NCBI GenBank assembly: GCA_963773335.1 | Contig: CAVZAT010000004.1 | Coordinates: 310,001-374,000, forward strand | Source of the DNA: UBA4742 sp963773335 | GTDB lineage: Bacteria; Actinomycetota; Acidimicrobiia; Acidimicrobiales; Acidimicrobilacustridaceae | Length of the DNA stretch: 64,000 bases | Direction: 5' to 3' | Part shown: in pieces, positions 40,018 to 48,860 of the stretch | Layout of the letters: each line of letters begins with the position of its first letter | Numbering within the stretch: the stretch's first letter is position 1 | The notes under the pieces: generated by a model | Databases searched by the model: none | The model's input: only the letters and a program-made list of their open reading frames with translations | What the model was told of the DNA's origin: nothing | Position numbers and translations under genes: made by a program

Positions 40018-42699
40018 TCAGCCCTTGGCGTCGGCCCAGGTCGAGCCGAACGAGAGGTTGACCTCGAGTGGGACGCGCAGGTCGAACGCGCCCATCATGG
40101 CTTCGAGCGTCACCGCGGTGGCGGCTTCACGTTCGGCGGGCGGTACCTCCAGGATGACCTCGTCGTGCACCTGGAGGACCAGGCGGCTGGCCAGCTGCTC
40201 GCGATCCAGCGCTTGGTCGAGGCGGACCAGGGCCACCTTGAAGATGTCGGCGGCCAGGCCCTGGATACCAGCGTTCATCGCCTGGCGCTCCCCGGCCTGG
40301 CGGATGCGGAAGTTCGACGAGCTCAGCTCGGGGATCTGGCGCCGCCGACCGAAGAGGGTCTCGGTGTAGCCGCGTTCGCGGGCCTGGGCCACGGTGTCGT
40401 CCATGTACGCCCGCACCGCCGGAAAGGCGGCGAAGTAGGCGTCGAGGATGACCTGCGCCTCCGAGGTGGGGATGGACAGACGCTGGCCCAACCCGTAGGC
40501 CTCCATCCCGTAGGCCAGGCCGTAGGAGACCATCTTGGCCTTCGACCGCTGCTCGTGGGTCACCTGGCCGGCCTCGACGCCGAACACACGCGACGCGGTC
40601 TGGGTGTGGATGTCGGTGCCGCTGTCGAAGGCGGCGATCAACCCGGGATCCTCGGCCAGATGCGCGATGCAGCGCAGCTCGATCTGGTTGTAGTCGGCCA
40701 CCAGGAACTCGGTTCCGGCGGCCGGCACGAAGGCGGCCCGGAAGCCACGGCCGACCTCGCTGCGCACCGGGATGTTGTGCAGGTTGGGGGCGTCGGAGCT
40801 GAGGCGACCGGTCCGGGCCACGGTCTGGTTGAAGGTGGCGTGGATGCGACCATCGGGCTGCACCTCGACCAACAAACCCTCGCCGTAGGTCGAGCGGAGC
40901 TTCTCCACCTCGCGATAGCGCAGCAGGTGGTCGATGATCGGGTGCTGGCCGACCAGCTTCTCGAGCGACGCGGCGTCGGTCGAGAACCCCGTCTTGGTCT
41001 TCTTCTGCGGCGTGAGCGCCAGCTTGTCGAACAGGATCGTGCGCAGCTGGGGCGTCGAGTTCACGTTGAACTGCTCACCCGCGTCCTCCCAGATCTCGGT
41101 GGTCAACTGGGCGCACTCGGCGGCCATCTGCTCGTTCAGGCCGCGCAGCACCTCCACGTCGACGCCCACACCCGTGTGCTCCATGCGGGCCAGGACCCGC
41201 ACCAAGGGCACCTCGATCTCGTCGTTGAGCTGGCGCAGCCCCTGCGCGTCGAGCGCGTCGAGCAGCGGACCGCTCAGCGCGGCCACCCCCAGGGCGCGGC
41301 GAGCCGCCTCGACGGGGGCGACGTCCGCCGCCCCCCCGAAGTCGAGCTGACCGCTCGGTACCGCCTCGGCCTCGGGCAGGCTCATGCGGGCGTACCGGCG
41401 CAGGAGATCGTCGAGCACATAGCGCGACTCGGCTGGATCGAGCAGGTAGGCGGCCAGCGAGACGTCGAGCTGGAGGGTGCGCAGATCGATGCCGCGGTCG
41501 AGCAGGGCCCGCATGAGCGCCTTGGCGTTGTGGATGGCCACCGGTCGGCCGCCTGGCGCGACCAGGCGCTCGACGGCCTCGCGCACCGACTGGCCGTCGA
41601 GCAGACCGACCCTCAGGAACACGACATCGGCCTGGCTCGGGTCACGCACGAAGGTGAGGCCGGCCAGCGGGGTGCGATCGTCGTCACCGCCCTCCCAGGC
41701 GCCGGCCAGAGCCAGGCGTTCCTCTGCGTCGGCCAGCTGGTGCAGCACCTCGACGGCGTGCGCGGCGTCGGCCAGCTCGGTGACCTCGGCCTCGAGCACG
41801 CCGACCTCGGGCGCATCACCGGCCAGGCGCTCACCGAACGCCTCGCCCAGGCGCTCGGCCAGCGAGTGGAACTCGAGGAAGTCGAAGAGCTGGCGCAACT
41901 CGTCGGGATCGACCGTGCCCCGGTGCAGGTCGCCGAGTGCGTAGTCGAGCTTCACGTCGCGGATCAGGCGCATCAGCTCGGCGTTGCGGCGCACCTGCGC
42001 CTCGTGCTCGGCCAGGTTGGCGCGCAACTTGGGCGTCTGGTCCTCGACGTGTTCGAAGATCCCGTCCAGCCCGCCGTAGGTCATGATCAGCTTGGCCGCC
42101 GTCTTCTCCCCCACCCCGGGCACACCGGGCAGGTTGTCGGAGGGATCACCGCGCAACGCTGCGTACTCGACGTAGCGATCGGGCGGGACGCCGGTGCGCT
42201 CCACGATGCCGGCCTCGTCATAGAGGGCGTAGTCCGACACCCCGCGCTTGTTGTAGAGCACCTTGACCAGCGGGTCCTCGACCAGCTGGTAGCTGTCGCG
42301 GTCGCCGGTGACGATGACGACCTCGTAGCCGTGGTCACGGCCTTCGGCGGCCAGGGTGGCGATGAGGTCGTCCGCCTCGAAGCCGGCCCGCTCGATCACG
42401 GGCAGGGCCAGGGCGTCGACCACCTGGCGGACCAGCCCCATCTGCTGGCGCAGGATGTCAGGCGCCTCGGACCGGTTGGCCTTGTAGGTGTCGAGGGCCT
42501 CGTGCCGGAAGGTCGGCTCGGGCCGGTCGAAAGCCACGATGACCTGGTCGGGCTGCTGATCACGCACCAGGTTGATCAGCATCGAGGTGAACCCGTACAC
42601 GGCGTTGGTCACCTGGCCCGAGGCCGTGGTCAGGTCGGTGGGCAGCGCGAAGAAGGCGCGGTAGGTCAACGAGTTCCCGTCGATGAGCATGACCTTCAC
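40018..42699 (-). CDS. polA: DNA polymerase I
   Basis: About 893 residues, intact. A 5-prime nuclease domain at the N-terminus (LIDGNSLTYRAFFALP, VIVTGDRDSYQLV, GVPGVGEKTAAKL), a degenerate 3-prime exonuclease domain with no DxE in its first motif, and a family A polymerase domain with TGRLSSDAPNLHNIP, FLVADYNQIELR, RSKAKMVSYGLAYGM and LQVHDEVILEVP. It fills gaps and removes primers and acts after UvrABC. The frame stays open to 42735, overlapping the upstream gene; the GTG at 42699 follows GAGGGCTCC and starts right at the conserved KVMLIDGNS, so I use it. Confidence 0.97.
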   Translation of the reverse strand: MKVMLIDGNSLTYRAFFALPTDLTTASGQVTNAVYGFTSMLINLVRDQQPDQVIVAFDRPEPTFRHEALDTYKANRSEAPDILRQQMGLVRQVVDALALPVIERAGFEADDLIATLAAEGRDHGYEVVIVTGDRDSYQLVEDPLVKVLYNKRGVSDYALYDEAGIVERTGVPPDRYVEYAALRGDPSDNLPGVPGVGEKTAAKLIMTYGGLDGIFEHVEDQTPKLRANLAEHEAQVRRNAELMRLIRDVKLDYALGDLHRGTVDPDELRQLFDFLEFHSLAERLGEAFGERLAGDAPEVGVLEAEVTELADAAHAVEVLHQLADAEERLALAGAWEGGDDDRTPLAGLTFVRDPSQADVVFLRVGLLDGQSVREAVERLVAPGGRPVAIHNAKALMRALLDRGIDLRTLQLDVSLAAYLLDPAESRYVLDDLLRRYARMSLPEAEAVPSGQLDFGGAADVAPVEAARRALGVAALSGPLLDALDAQGLRQLNDEIEVPLVRVLARMEHTGVGVDVEVLRGLNEQMAAECAQLTTEIWEDAGEQFNVNSTPQLRTILFDKLALTPQKKTKTGFSTDAASLEKLVGQHPIIDHLLRYREVEKLRSTYGEGLLVEVQPDGRIHATFNQTVARTGRLSSDAPNLHNIPVRSEVGRGFRAAFVPAAGTEFLVADYNQIELRCIAHLAEDPGLIAAFDSGTDIHTQTASRVFGVEAGQVTHEQRSKAKMVSYGLAYGMEAYGLGQRLSIPTSEAQVILDAYFAAFPAVRAYMDDTVAQARERGYTETLFGRRRQIPELSSSNFRIRQAGERQAMNAGIQGLAADIFKVALVRLDQALDREQLASRLVLQVHDEVILEVPPAEREAATAVTLEAMMGAFDLRVPLEVNLSFGSTWADAKG

Positions 42700-42709
42700 G
42701 ACGGAGCCC

Positions 42710-43295
42710 TCACGGCGCGGGTGGGACGAGCTCACCGGCGATGATCTGCTGGCCCACCACTCGCATGGTCAGGCGCTGGGCCATGGCCGTGCGCTGGATG
42801 AAGGTGAAGGCGTCCTGCTCCGACAGACCGTGCGCATCCATCAGTCGGCCCTTGGCCCGGTCCACGATCTTGCGGGTCTCGAGCTGCTCCTCGAGGCTGG
42901 CGGTGTGCTCGTACAGGCGCCTTGAGCTCACGGAACCGCCCGATGGCCACCTCGACGGCTGGGATGAGCTCGCTGCGCTGGAACGGCTTGACCAGGTAGG
43001 CCAGCGCACCGGCATCGCGGGCCTGCTCGATCAGGTCGCGCTGGCTGAAGGCGGTCAGGATCAGCACCGCGGCCAGTCGCTCACCCGTGATCTCCCGGGC
43101 CGCGGACAGGCCGTCCTGGCCGGGCATCTTCACGTCCAGGATGGCGACGTCGGGGAGATGGCGGCGGACCAGCTCGACGGCCTCGTCGCCGCGCCCGGTC
43201 TCGCCCACCACCTCGTAGCCCTCCTCTTCGAGGGTCTCTTTGAGGTCGAGGCGGATGATGGCCTCGTCCTCGGCGATGACGACGCGGGTGGGCAC
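42710..43295 (-). CDS. Response regulator with ANTAR output domain (AmiR/NasT type; frameshift near 42920)
   Basis: About 194 residues after repair. Receiver domain: VVIAEDEAIIRLDLKE, phospho-acceptor in DVAILDVKMPGQDGL, VLILTAFSQRDLIEQA, AYLVKPFQRSEL. One frame over, LETRKIVDRAKGRLMDAHGL and SEQDAFTFIQRTAMA form the ANTAR domain, which binds dual-hairpin RNA and acts as an antiterminator. GTG start at 43295; AGGAGG lies 11 nt upstream. It ends 10 bp before polA on the same strand. It resembles the widespread actinobacterial one (Rv1626-like) next to polA. The partner kinase is not in the window. Confidence 0.9.
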
Positions 43296-43328
43296 GGGTG
43301 AGGTCGCCTCCTTGGCGGTGAGGGGTGC

Positions 43329-43334
43329 ATCGTA
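43329..43334 (-). promoter_or_regulatory. -10 box TACGAT upstream of the ANTAR regulator
   Basis: TACGAT on the minus strand gives a leader of about 26 nt with AGGAGG before the GTG at 43295. It probably drives the regulator-polA pair. Confidence 0.35.
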
Positions 43335-43395
43335 GTTCGGGCCGGTGCCGGTGCCGCAGGCCGGTCCCGCCACCGCAGGCCGGCGACCGGGACGA

Positions 43396-43689
43396 TCAGT
43401 CCGTGCTGGCGGTGAGACGGTCGAGCAATTCGTCCTGGGTGCGCTCCAGCCGCTCGATCTCGGCCTGCACGGCGTCGCGGTGGCGACGCATCGCGTCAGC
43501 GTGGCGGGCGGCCTCACGATGTTCGTGCTCGGCCAGCGGGGTCTCCGACACCAACGAGCGCAGGCGAGCCTCCTCGGCCTCGTTGGCCAGATGGGCCAGC
43601 TGCTCGTCGGCCACCTCGAGCTCACGGCGGGCTTCCCGCATGCGCTCGGAGGTCTCGAACAGACGACGCTCGACCAGTGTCCGGGACAT
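43396..43689 (-). CDS. 97-residue coiled-coil protein, unknown
   Basis: Starts SRTLVERRLFETSERMREAR and is almost entirely charged helix with heptads (RRELEVADEQLAHLANEAEE; RHRDAVQAEIERLERTQDEL). No signal peptide or membrane helix. The ATG at 43689 lies 7 nt after a TACACT box, which supports it over the longer frame to 43749. It precedes the ANTAR-polA pair on the same strand, 100 bp away. No family recognised. Confidence 0.65.
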   Translation of the reverse strand: MSRTLVERRLFETSERMREARRELEVADEQLAHLANEAEEARLRSLVSETPLAEHEHREAARHADAMRRHRDAVQAEIERLERTQDELLDRLTASTD

Positions 43690-43696
43690 GGGCAGG

Positions 43697-43702
43697 AGTG
43701 TA
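43697..43702 (-). promoter_or_regulatory. -10 box TACACT of a leaderless transcript (coiled-coil gene)
   Basis: TACACT on the minus strand ends 7 nt before the ATG at 43689. Confidence 0.45.
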
Positions 43703-43776
43703 GGCATCGTCGGCCCGCCGCCAGCGGCTTCCGCGGCAGGACCCGGCATCGCGGCTTGCTAGCCTGGCTCGGCCGC

Positions 43777-43863
43777 GCGGCGGTGCTGGAACTGGCATAC
43801 AGGGCGGGCTCAAACCCCGCTGTCCTCCGGGACTTGTGGGTTCGAATCCCACCCGCCGCACCA
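43777..43863 (+). tRNA. tRNA-Leu(CAA)
   Basis: Acceptor stem GCGGCGG pairs with CCGCCGC, followed by A and an encoded CCA. The anticodon stem GCGGG/CCCGC closes the loop CTCAAAC, giving anticodon CAA. A long variable arm (about 14 nt around GTCCTCCGGGAC) marks a class II tRNA, as expected for Leu. The T arm is GTGGG-TTCGAAT-CCCAC. A TAGCCT box at 43760-43765 lies 11 nt upstream. Confidence 0.95.
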
Positions 43864-43889
43864 TCGCTCCCCGCCCCGAACGCCGCGGG

Positions 43890-44085
43890 ATCGGGGGTGG
43901 AACGACGACCCGCTCGCCGATGACCTGGTTGGCGTGGTCGACGGACGTAGGCCTGGTGCAGGGGGTGAGCGACGTGTCGCCGCGCGGCCACGAAGTCCTG
44001 GAAGTCCATCACCGCCACGAAGTCGAAGTTGTCGCCGAAGGGCCCGGCGTCGTCGCCCCAGGTCTGGGCCAGCAGCACCGCCGCG
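43890..44085 (-). pseudogene. Remnant of a Dabb (stress-responsive alpha/beta barrel) domain
   Basis: The minus strand reads WGDDAGPFGDNFDFVAVMDF then QDF, RRHVAHPLHQAYV and, one frame over, VDHANQVIGERVVVPP. This is the central and C-terminal part of a Dabb domain. The N-terminal half that should precede it, toward 44.2 kb, is not found in any frame. So it looks like a truncated remnant just beyond the tRNA, possibly left by an insertion at the tRNA 3-prime side. Family assignment is from memory of the motif and is moderate. Confidence 0.4.
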
Positions 44086-44113
44086 CCCGATCTGGCGCCC
44101 TGGTCGGGTGGTC

Positions 44114-44119
44114 TAGCCT
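44114..44119 (+). promoter_or_regulatory. -10 box TAGCCT of a leaderless transcript (61-aa protein)
   Basis: TAGCCT ends 6 nt before the GTG at 44126 and is the main support for that small gene. Confidence 0.4.
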
Positions 44120-44125
44120 GCCTGC

Positions 44126-44311
44126 GTGTCCCGCCGATCTCGCCGGTCCCGGCCCCCGTCGTCTCGGTGGTTGCGCCGCGGCGGCCGCTTGGTCGTGGCC
44201 GGCGCGGTGGTGGTTGGCGTAGCCGGCATCCGCTCGGTGGTGCTGAACCGAGAGCAGCGAGCCTTCGACGAGCGCTACGGCGCCCGCGGCGTGACACGCC
44301 AGGGCCGGTGA
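44126..44311 (+). CDS. 61-residue basic single-helix protein, unknown
   Basis: Very basic N-terminus (SRRSRRSRPPSSRWLRRGGR), one helix (LVVAGAVVVGVAGIRSVVL), then a charged tail (NREQRAFDERYGARG). No ribosome-binding site, but a TAGCCT box sits 6 nt before the GTG, as at the leaderless genes. No family recognised. It may be a small membrane protein. Between it and fabD (44312-44453) I see no gene. Confidence 0.4.
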   Translation: MSRRSRRSRPPSSRWLRRGGRLVVAGAVVVGVAGIRSVVLNREQRAFDERYGARGVTRQGR

Positions 44312-44453
44312 GCCGGTCCCGGGCCCCCTCGGGGGCCGATGAAACCTCCACGCCCCCACGATGGTCAGAGGCGACACCCTCAACGCACGCGGGTCGCCCC
44401 GTGCCGGCCCGGCGCGTGCCCCTCACCCCCGACCCCCGAGAGCTCCCCCGTCG

Positions 44454-45629
44454 ATGATCGCCTTCACCTTCCCCGGCCAGGGGTCGCAGAAGCCCGGCAT
44501 GGGGAGCGCCTGGCTGGATCACCCGTCCTGGGAGCTGGTCGAGGAGGCCGAGGCCGCGTCGGGTCGCGACATCACCCACCTGCTGCTCCACGCCGAGGCC
44601 GACGAGCTCAAGGCCACCCACAACAGCCAGCTGGTGACGTTCGTGACCAGCCTGGTGATCCTGGATGCGGTCGAGCGGCTCGGCGTCGAACCCGGGGTGG
44701 TGGCCGGACACAGCCTGGGCGAGTACACCGCGCTGGTGGCGTCCGGCGCCCTGGCCTTCGAGGAGGGTGTCCGACTGGTGGTGGCCCGGGGCGAGGCCAT
44801 GGCCGAGGCCGCCCAGCGAAATGCGGGCACGATGGCCGCGGTGATCGGTTTGGACGACGACAAAGTCGAGTTGGCCTGCGCCCGCGTGGACGAGGACGTG
44901 TGGGTGGCCAACTACAACGCGCCGGGTCAGGTGGTCATCGCCGGGTCGGCCGACGGGGTGTCCGCGGGTGCGGCCGCGGCCAAGGATCTCGGGGCCAAGA
45001 AGGTGCTGCCCATGGCAGTCAGCGGTGCGTTCCACACGCCGTACATGGCTCCGGCCCGCGATCGGCTGCGGGCCGCGCTGGCCGAGGCCGACCTGCGAGC
45101 CCCGGAGCAGCCCGTCTACGCCAACGTGGATGCCATGCCTCACACCGGGGGCGACGAATGGCCCACCCTGCTCGGGGCGCAGCTGTGCCGCCCGGTGCGC
45201 TGGCGCCAGACCCTGCACCACCTCGAGGAAGCGGGCGCCACCACCTTCGTCGAGCTGGGGGCGGGCGCCGTGCTGACCGGGATGGCCAAGCGGACGGTCA
45301 CAGGCTGTCGGACCATGTCGGTGGGCACCCCCGACGAGCTCGACAAGCTGCTCGAGACCCTGGCCCTCCCCCGTTCCGGCGCGGTGGGTGTCCACGAGGG
45401 CGAGCACCTGTTCGCCACCGAACGCGTGGTGGTCAGCCCGGCGTCGGGTGTCTTCCACCCGTCGTCGGACACGGGGCCCGGTCGCCAGCTCGAACCGGGT
45501 GACGTGCTGGGCTCGGTGGGCAGCGAAGCGGTCCGCTCGCCCTTCGCCGGGGTGATCATGGGCATGTTGACCGATGAGGGCGAGCGAGTGTCACCCCAGG
45601 AGCCCATCGCCTGGTTGCGGGTCAGCTGA
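44454..45629 (+). CDS. fabD: FabD malonyl-CoA:ACP transacylase with C-terminal biotinyl/lipoyl-like domain
   Basis: 391 residues, about 80 longer than usual. Acyltransferase domain: FTFPGQGSQKPGMG, catalytic Ser87 in AGHSLGEYTAL, His194 in SGAFHTPYM. From about residue 314 a second domain follows: VVVSPASGVFHP, QLEPGDVLGSVGSEAVRSPF, AGVIMGMLTDEGERVSPQEP. This is the two-lobed biotinyl/lipoyl fold pattern, but the hairpin that should carry the modified Lys is shortened and has no Lys. The ATG at 44454 starts right at the conserved N-terminus. It is the first gene of the FAS-II operon; its TGA overlaps fabH as TGATG. Confidence 0.93.
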   Translation: MIAFTFPGQGSQKPGMGSAWLDHPSWELVEEAEAASGRDITHLLLHAEADELKATHNSQLVTFVTSLVILDAVERLGVEPGVVAGHSLGEYTALVASGALAFEEGVRLVVARGEAMAEAAQRNAGTMAAVIGLDDDKVELACARVDEDVWVANYNAPGQVVIAGSADGVSAGAAAAKDLGAKKVLPMAVSGAFHTPYMAPARDRLRAALAEADLRAPEQPVYANVDAMPHTGGDEWPTLLGAQLCRPVRWRQTLHHLEEAGATTFVELGAGAVLTGMAKRTVTGCRTMSVGTPDELDKLLETLALPRSGAVGVHEGEHLFATERVVVSPASGVFHPSSDTGPGRQLEPGDVLGSVGSEAVRSPFAGVIMGMLTDEGERVSPQEPIAWLRVS

Positions 45630-46617
45630 TGCCACGCGTCACGGGACCGGGGATGCGCATCACCGGCTGGGGCGGCGCGCTCCCCGACAAGGTGGTGACC
45701 AATCACGACCTGGCCGCCACGCTGGACACGTCGGACAGCTGGATCGTGGAGCGCACGGGAATCCGGGAGCGCCGCATCGGGGGCACCACGGCCGGACTGG
45801 CCGCGGAGGCAGGGGCCGCGGCCCTGGCCGGGGCCGGGCTCACCGGGGCCGACATCGACGTGCTGGTGCTGGCCACCTCCACCCCGGACCAGACGTTGCC
45901 CGGCTCGTCGGCCCACGTGCACGAACTGCTGGAGGTCCGCGGCGGCGCCTTCGACCTCAACGCCGCCTGCTCGGGCTTCGTGTACGCCCTGGCCGTCGGT
46001 GCCGGGCTGGTGGCCACGGGCAGCTCGCGCATCCTGGTGATCGGCTCGGACACCATGAGCCGCATCACCGACTGGGACGATCGCTCGACCGCCATCCTGT
46101 TCGCCGACGGCGCGGGCGCGGTGGTGCTGGAAGCCACCAACGGGCCGGGCGCGCTGCTGTCCTACGAACTGGGGGCCGACGGCACCACGCGTGGGCTGCT
46201 GTACGCCGACGTGGGCGGCTACATGCTGATGGAGGGCCGCGAGCTGTTCCGACGGGCGGTCCGGGCCATGGTCGAATCGGCCGAGGCGTGCCTGAGCCAG
46301 GCCGGCGTGTCCATCGACGAGGTGGCGCTGCTGGTCCCGCACCAGGCCAACATCCGCATCATCGACGCCGCCGCCAGCCGGTTGGGCATCAGCGCCGAGC
46401 GCACCGCCAGCGTGCTCGACCGCACGGGCAACACCAGTGCGGGCTCGATCCCCCTGGCTCTGGTCGACGCCCTCGAGGCCGACCGGCTCAGCCCCGGTGA
46501 CCTGGTGCTGCTGTGCGGGTTCGGTGCCGGGATGACCACCGCCAGCGCGCTGGTGCGTTGGGACGGGCCCGGCAGGGCGGCGCGCCGCTGGACGGGACGG
46601 ACGGAGCGGCCCGGTGA
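45629..46617 (+). CDS. fabH: FabH, 3-oxoacyl-ACP synthase III (frameshift near 46590)
   Basis: Starter condensing enzyme of type II fatty acid synthesis. Catalytic Cys114 in LNAACSGFVYAL, His in LLVPHQANIRII and Asn in RTGNTSAGSIPL, with LLCGFGAGMTTASALVRW at the normal C-terminus. After ALVRW the frame fails to stop and runs through fabG. One frame over, a short tail ends at TGA 46615-46617, which overlaps the fabG GTG (GTGA) like other junctions here. I infer a one-base error in the G/C run at 46563-46610. Confidence 0.92.
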
Positions 46618-47333
46618 GTCGCGTGGTGCTGGTCACCGGCGGCAGCCGAGGAATCGGGCTGGCCTGCGCTCGGAGCTTCGCCGCCCAGGGCGACCAGGTG
46701 GCATTGACCTACCGCAGCGCGCCGCCAGAGGCGGCGGAGACCGAAGGTCTGCTGTGCGTTCCCTGCGACATCACCGACGCGGCCCAGGTGGACGCGGCGT
46801 TCGCCCAGGTGGAAGCAGCACTCGGTCCCGTCGAGGTGCTGGTGGCCAACGCCGGGATCACCAACGACATGCTCGTGCTGCGCATGGACGACGCCGCCTT
46901 CGCCGGAGTGGTCGACACCAACCTGACCGGCGGCTTCCGCTGCGCCAAGCGGGCGGTCCAGAAGATGATGCGGGCCCGATGGGGGCGGATCATCTTCATC
47001 TCGTCGGTGGTGGGTTCCACCGGCCAGGCCGGCCAAGCCAACTACGCGGCGTCCAAGGCCGGGCTGATCGGCCTGGCCCGCTCGCTGGCCCGCGAGTTCG
47101 CGTCGCGCCAGATCACCGTCAACGTGGTGGCGCCCGGACCGGTGACCACCGAGATGACCGAAGCCCTGGGCGCCGAGCGCCAGGCCGCCATCATCGACGC
47201 TGTCCCACTGGGCCGGTTCGCCACCCCCGACGAGATCGCCCAGACCGTCTGCTTCCTGGCCGGTGACGCAGCGGGCTACATCACCGGAGCACTCATCCCG
47301 GTGGACGGCGGCCTCGGCATGGGGGCGTCGTGA
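46614..47333 (+). CDS. fabG: FabG, 3-oxoacyl-ACP reductase
   Basis: 239-residue SDR. VVLVTGGSRGIGLACARSF binds NADP(H), VLVANAGITNDML is the Asn motif, FISSVVGSTGQAG gives the catalytic Ser and YAASKAGL the Tyr and Lys; it ends GALIPVDGGLGMGAS as FabG does. It reduces 3-ketoacyl-ACP in the elongation cycle. The GTG at 46614 overlaps the inferred fabH stop. A 115-bp gap separates it from acpP. Confidence 0.94.
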   Translation: MSRVVLVTGGSRGIGLACARSFAAQGDQVALTYRSAPPEAAETEGLLCVPCDITDAAQVDAAFAQVEAALGPVEVLVANAGITNDMLVLRMDDAAFAGVVDTNLTGGFRCAKRAVQKMMRARWGRIIFISSVVGSTGQAGQANYAASKAGLIGLARSLAREFASRQITVNVVAPGPVTTEMTEALGAERQAAIIDAVPLGRFATPDEIAQTVCFLAGDAAGYITGALIPVDGGLGMGAS

Positions 47334-47448
47334 ACGCTAGCGTCGAGAGCCACCCCGGTTGCGGCGCCGGCTGGCATCGCCCCCTCACCCCGGCCCCCCG
47401 GGGGATCATCGAGTTCCCTGTTCCGATCCGACAATGGAGAGCAAGCCC

Positions 47449-47688
47449 GTGAGCGACGATGCCAATTTCGAGCGGTTCAAGAAGTGCGCGGTGGAGGTGT
47501 TGGCCGTTGACCCCGCGAAGGTGATCCCTGAGGCCCGCTTCGCCGACGACCTCGACGCAGACAGCCTGGACCTGGTCGAGCTGGTGATGGCCCTCGAGGA
47601 GGAGTTCGACGTGGCCGTCGACGAGGACGAGCTCGAGGGGGTCGAGACGGTCGGCCAGGCCCTCGACCTGGTCACCTCCAAGCTCTGA
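47449..47688 (+). CDS. acpP: Acyl carrier protein
   Basis: 79 residues. Phosphopantetheine site Ser39 in ADDLDADSLDLVELVMALEE, the invariant DSL motif; very acidic helix-rich protein. The ATG at 47434 gives a five-residue longer form, but GGAGAG at 47436-47441 lies 7 nt before the GTG at 47449, so I prefer the GTG. Its TGA overlaps the fabF ATG (TGATG), which couples them. Confidence 0.93.
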   Translation: MSDDANFERFKKCAVEVLAVDPAKVIPEARFADDLDADSLDLVELVMALEEEFDVAVDEDELEGVETVGQALDLVTSKL

Positions 47689-48860
47689 TGGACGGGCGAC
47701 GCGTCGCCATCACCGGAATGGGGGTGCTGGCCCGCTGCGGGACCGGGGTCGACGCCTTCTGGGACGGCCTGTTCGTCGATCCGGGCGATGCCAGCCGAGC
47801 CATCGACGATTTCGACGCCGAGCCCCTGTTCGACAACGTCAAGGAGATGCGCCGGATCGACCGGTTCGCCCAGTTCGCACTGGCGGTGGCCGCCGAGGCC
47901 ATCGCCCAGGCCGGCGACCTCGACGTCGATCCCCTCCGCCGGGGCGTCATCTACGGCACCGGCGTGGGCGGGCTGAACACGCTCGAAGAGCAGATCATGA
48001 TCTTCCACACCAAGGGTCCCCGGCGCGTGTCGCCCTTCCTGGTGCCCATGATGATGCCCAACGCCGGCGCGGCCGCCATCTCCATGCGACACGGGTGGCA
48101 GGGTCCGTGCGAGACGGTCGTGACCGCCTGCGCCACCGGCGCCCACTCGATCGGGGCGGCGGCCCGGCTGGTGGCCACCGGTCGCTGCGACGCGGTGCTC
48201 ACCGGCAGCTCCGAGGCGGCCATGACCCCGGTGGGCATCCAGGGCTTCGCCAACATGACCGCCCTGTCCACCTCCGGGTTCTCCCGGCCCTTCGACGTGC
48301 GCCGTGACGGCTTCGTCATCGCCGAGGGGGCCGGCGCCCTGGTGCTGGAGGACTGGGACCACGCGGTGGCGCGAGGTGCGCCCATCCTGGCCGAGGTCCT
48401 GGGGGCCGGCGACACCGCCGACGCCCACCACATCACCGCGCCGTCACCTGGCGGAGCAGGGGCCATCGCCTGCATGGAACAGGCCCTCGAGGACGCGGGC
48501 CTCACGCCGGCCGATGTGGGCCAGATCAACGCCCACGGCACCTCCACGCCCCGCAACGACGAGGCCGAGGCCGAGGCCATCGCCAAGGTCTTCGGGGCCG
48601 ACATGCCACCGGTCACCTCCATCAAGGGCGTCACCGGCCACTCTCTCGGTGCCGCCGGCTCGCTGGAGGCGGTGGCCGTGGTCAAGTCCCTGCTCACCGG
48701 CGTGATCCCGCCCACGGTGGGCTACGCCCAGGTCGATCCCGACCTGGCGGTCATCGACATCGTCACCGAAGCCCGCTCCTGGACCCCGGCGCCCACGCTG
48801 TCGAACTCCTTCGGCTTCGGGGGCCACAACGGCTGCCTGATCCTGGGACCTGCTCTCTAG
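47688..48860 (+). CDS. fabF: FabF, 3-oxoacyl-ACP synthase II
   Basis: 390 residues. Catalytic Cys148 in TVVTACATGAHSIG, His motifs INAHGTSTPRNDEAE and VTGHSLGAAGSLEA, and SNSFGFGGHNGCLIL at the end. It elongates acyl-ACP. The N-terminus RVAITGMGVLARCGTG is normal for the family. Last gene of the plus-strand FAS-II operon; its TAG runs directly into the 30-bp repeat. fabI and accABD-type genes for malonyl-CoA are not in this cluster. Confidence 0.95.
   Translation: MDGRRVAITGMGVLARCGTGVDAFWDGLFVDPGDASRAIDDFDAEPLFDNVKEMRRIDRFAQFALAVAAEAIAQAGDLDVDPLRRGVIYGTGVGGLNTLEEQIMIFHTKGPRRVSPFLVPMMMPNAGAAAISMRHGWQGPCETVVTACATGAHSIGAAARLVATGRCDAVLTGSSEAAMTPVGIQGFANMTALSTSGFSRPFDVRRDGFVIAEGAGALVLEDWDHAVARGAPILAEVLGAGDTADAHHITAPSPGGAGAIACMEQALEDAGLTPADVGQINAHGTSTPRNDEAEAEAIAKVFGADMPPVTSIKGVTGHSLGAAGSLEAVAVVKSLLTGVIPPTVGYAQVDPDLAVIDIVTEARSWTPAPTLSNSFGFGGHNGCLILGPAL

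Noticed and set aside
42732..45458. A 908-codon minus-strand frame across the ANTAR gene, the tRNA and fabD
   Set aside because: Only its last ~190 codons are real (receiver domain of the ANTAR regulator). The rest runs through a tRNA gene and antisense to fabD.
45629..47266. Apparent FabH-FabG fusion in one frame
   Set aside because: After the FabH C-terminus the peptide is not FabG; FabG is encoded in another frame from 46614. A missed stop due to a one-base error explains it.
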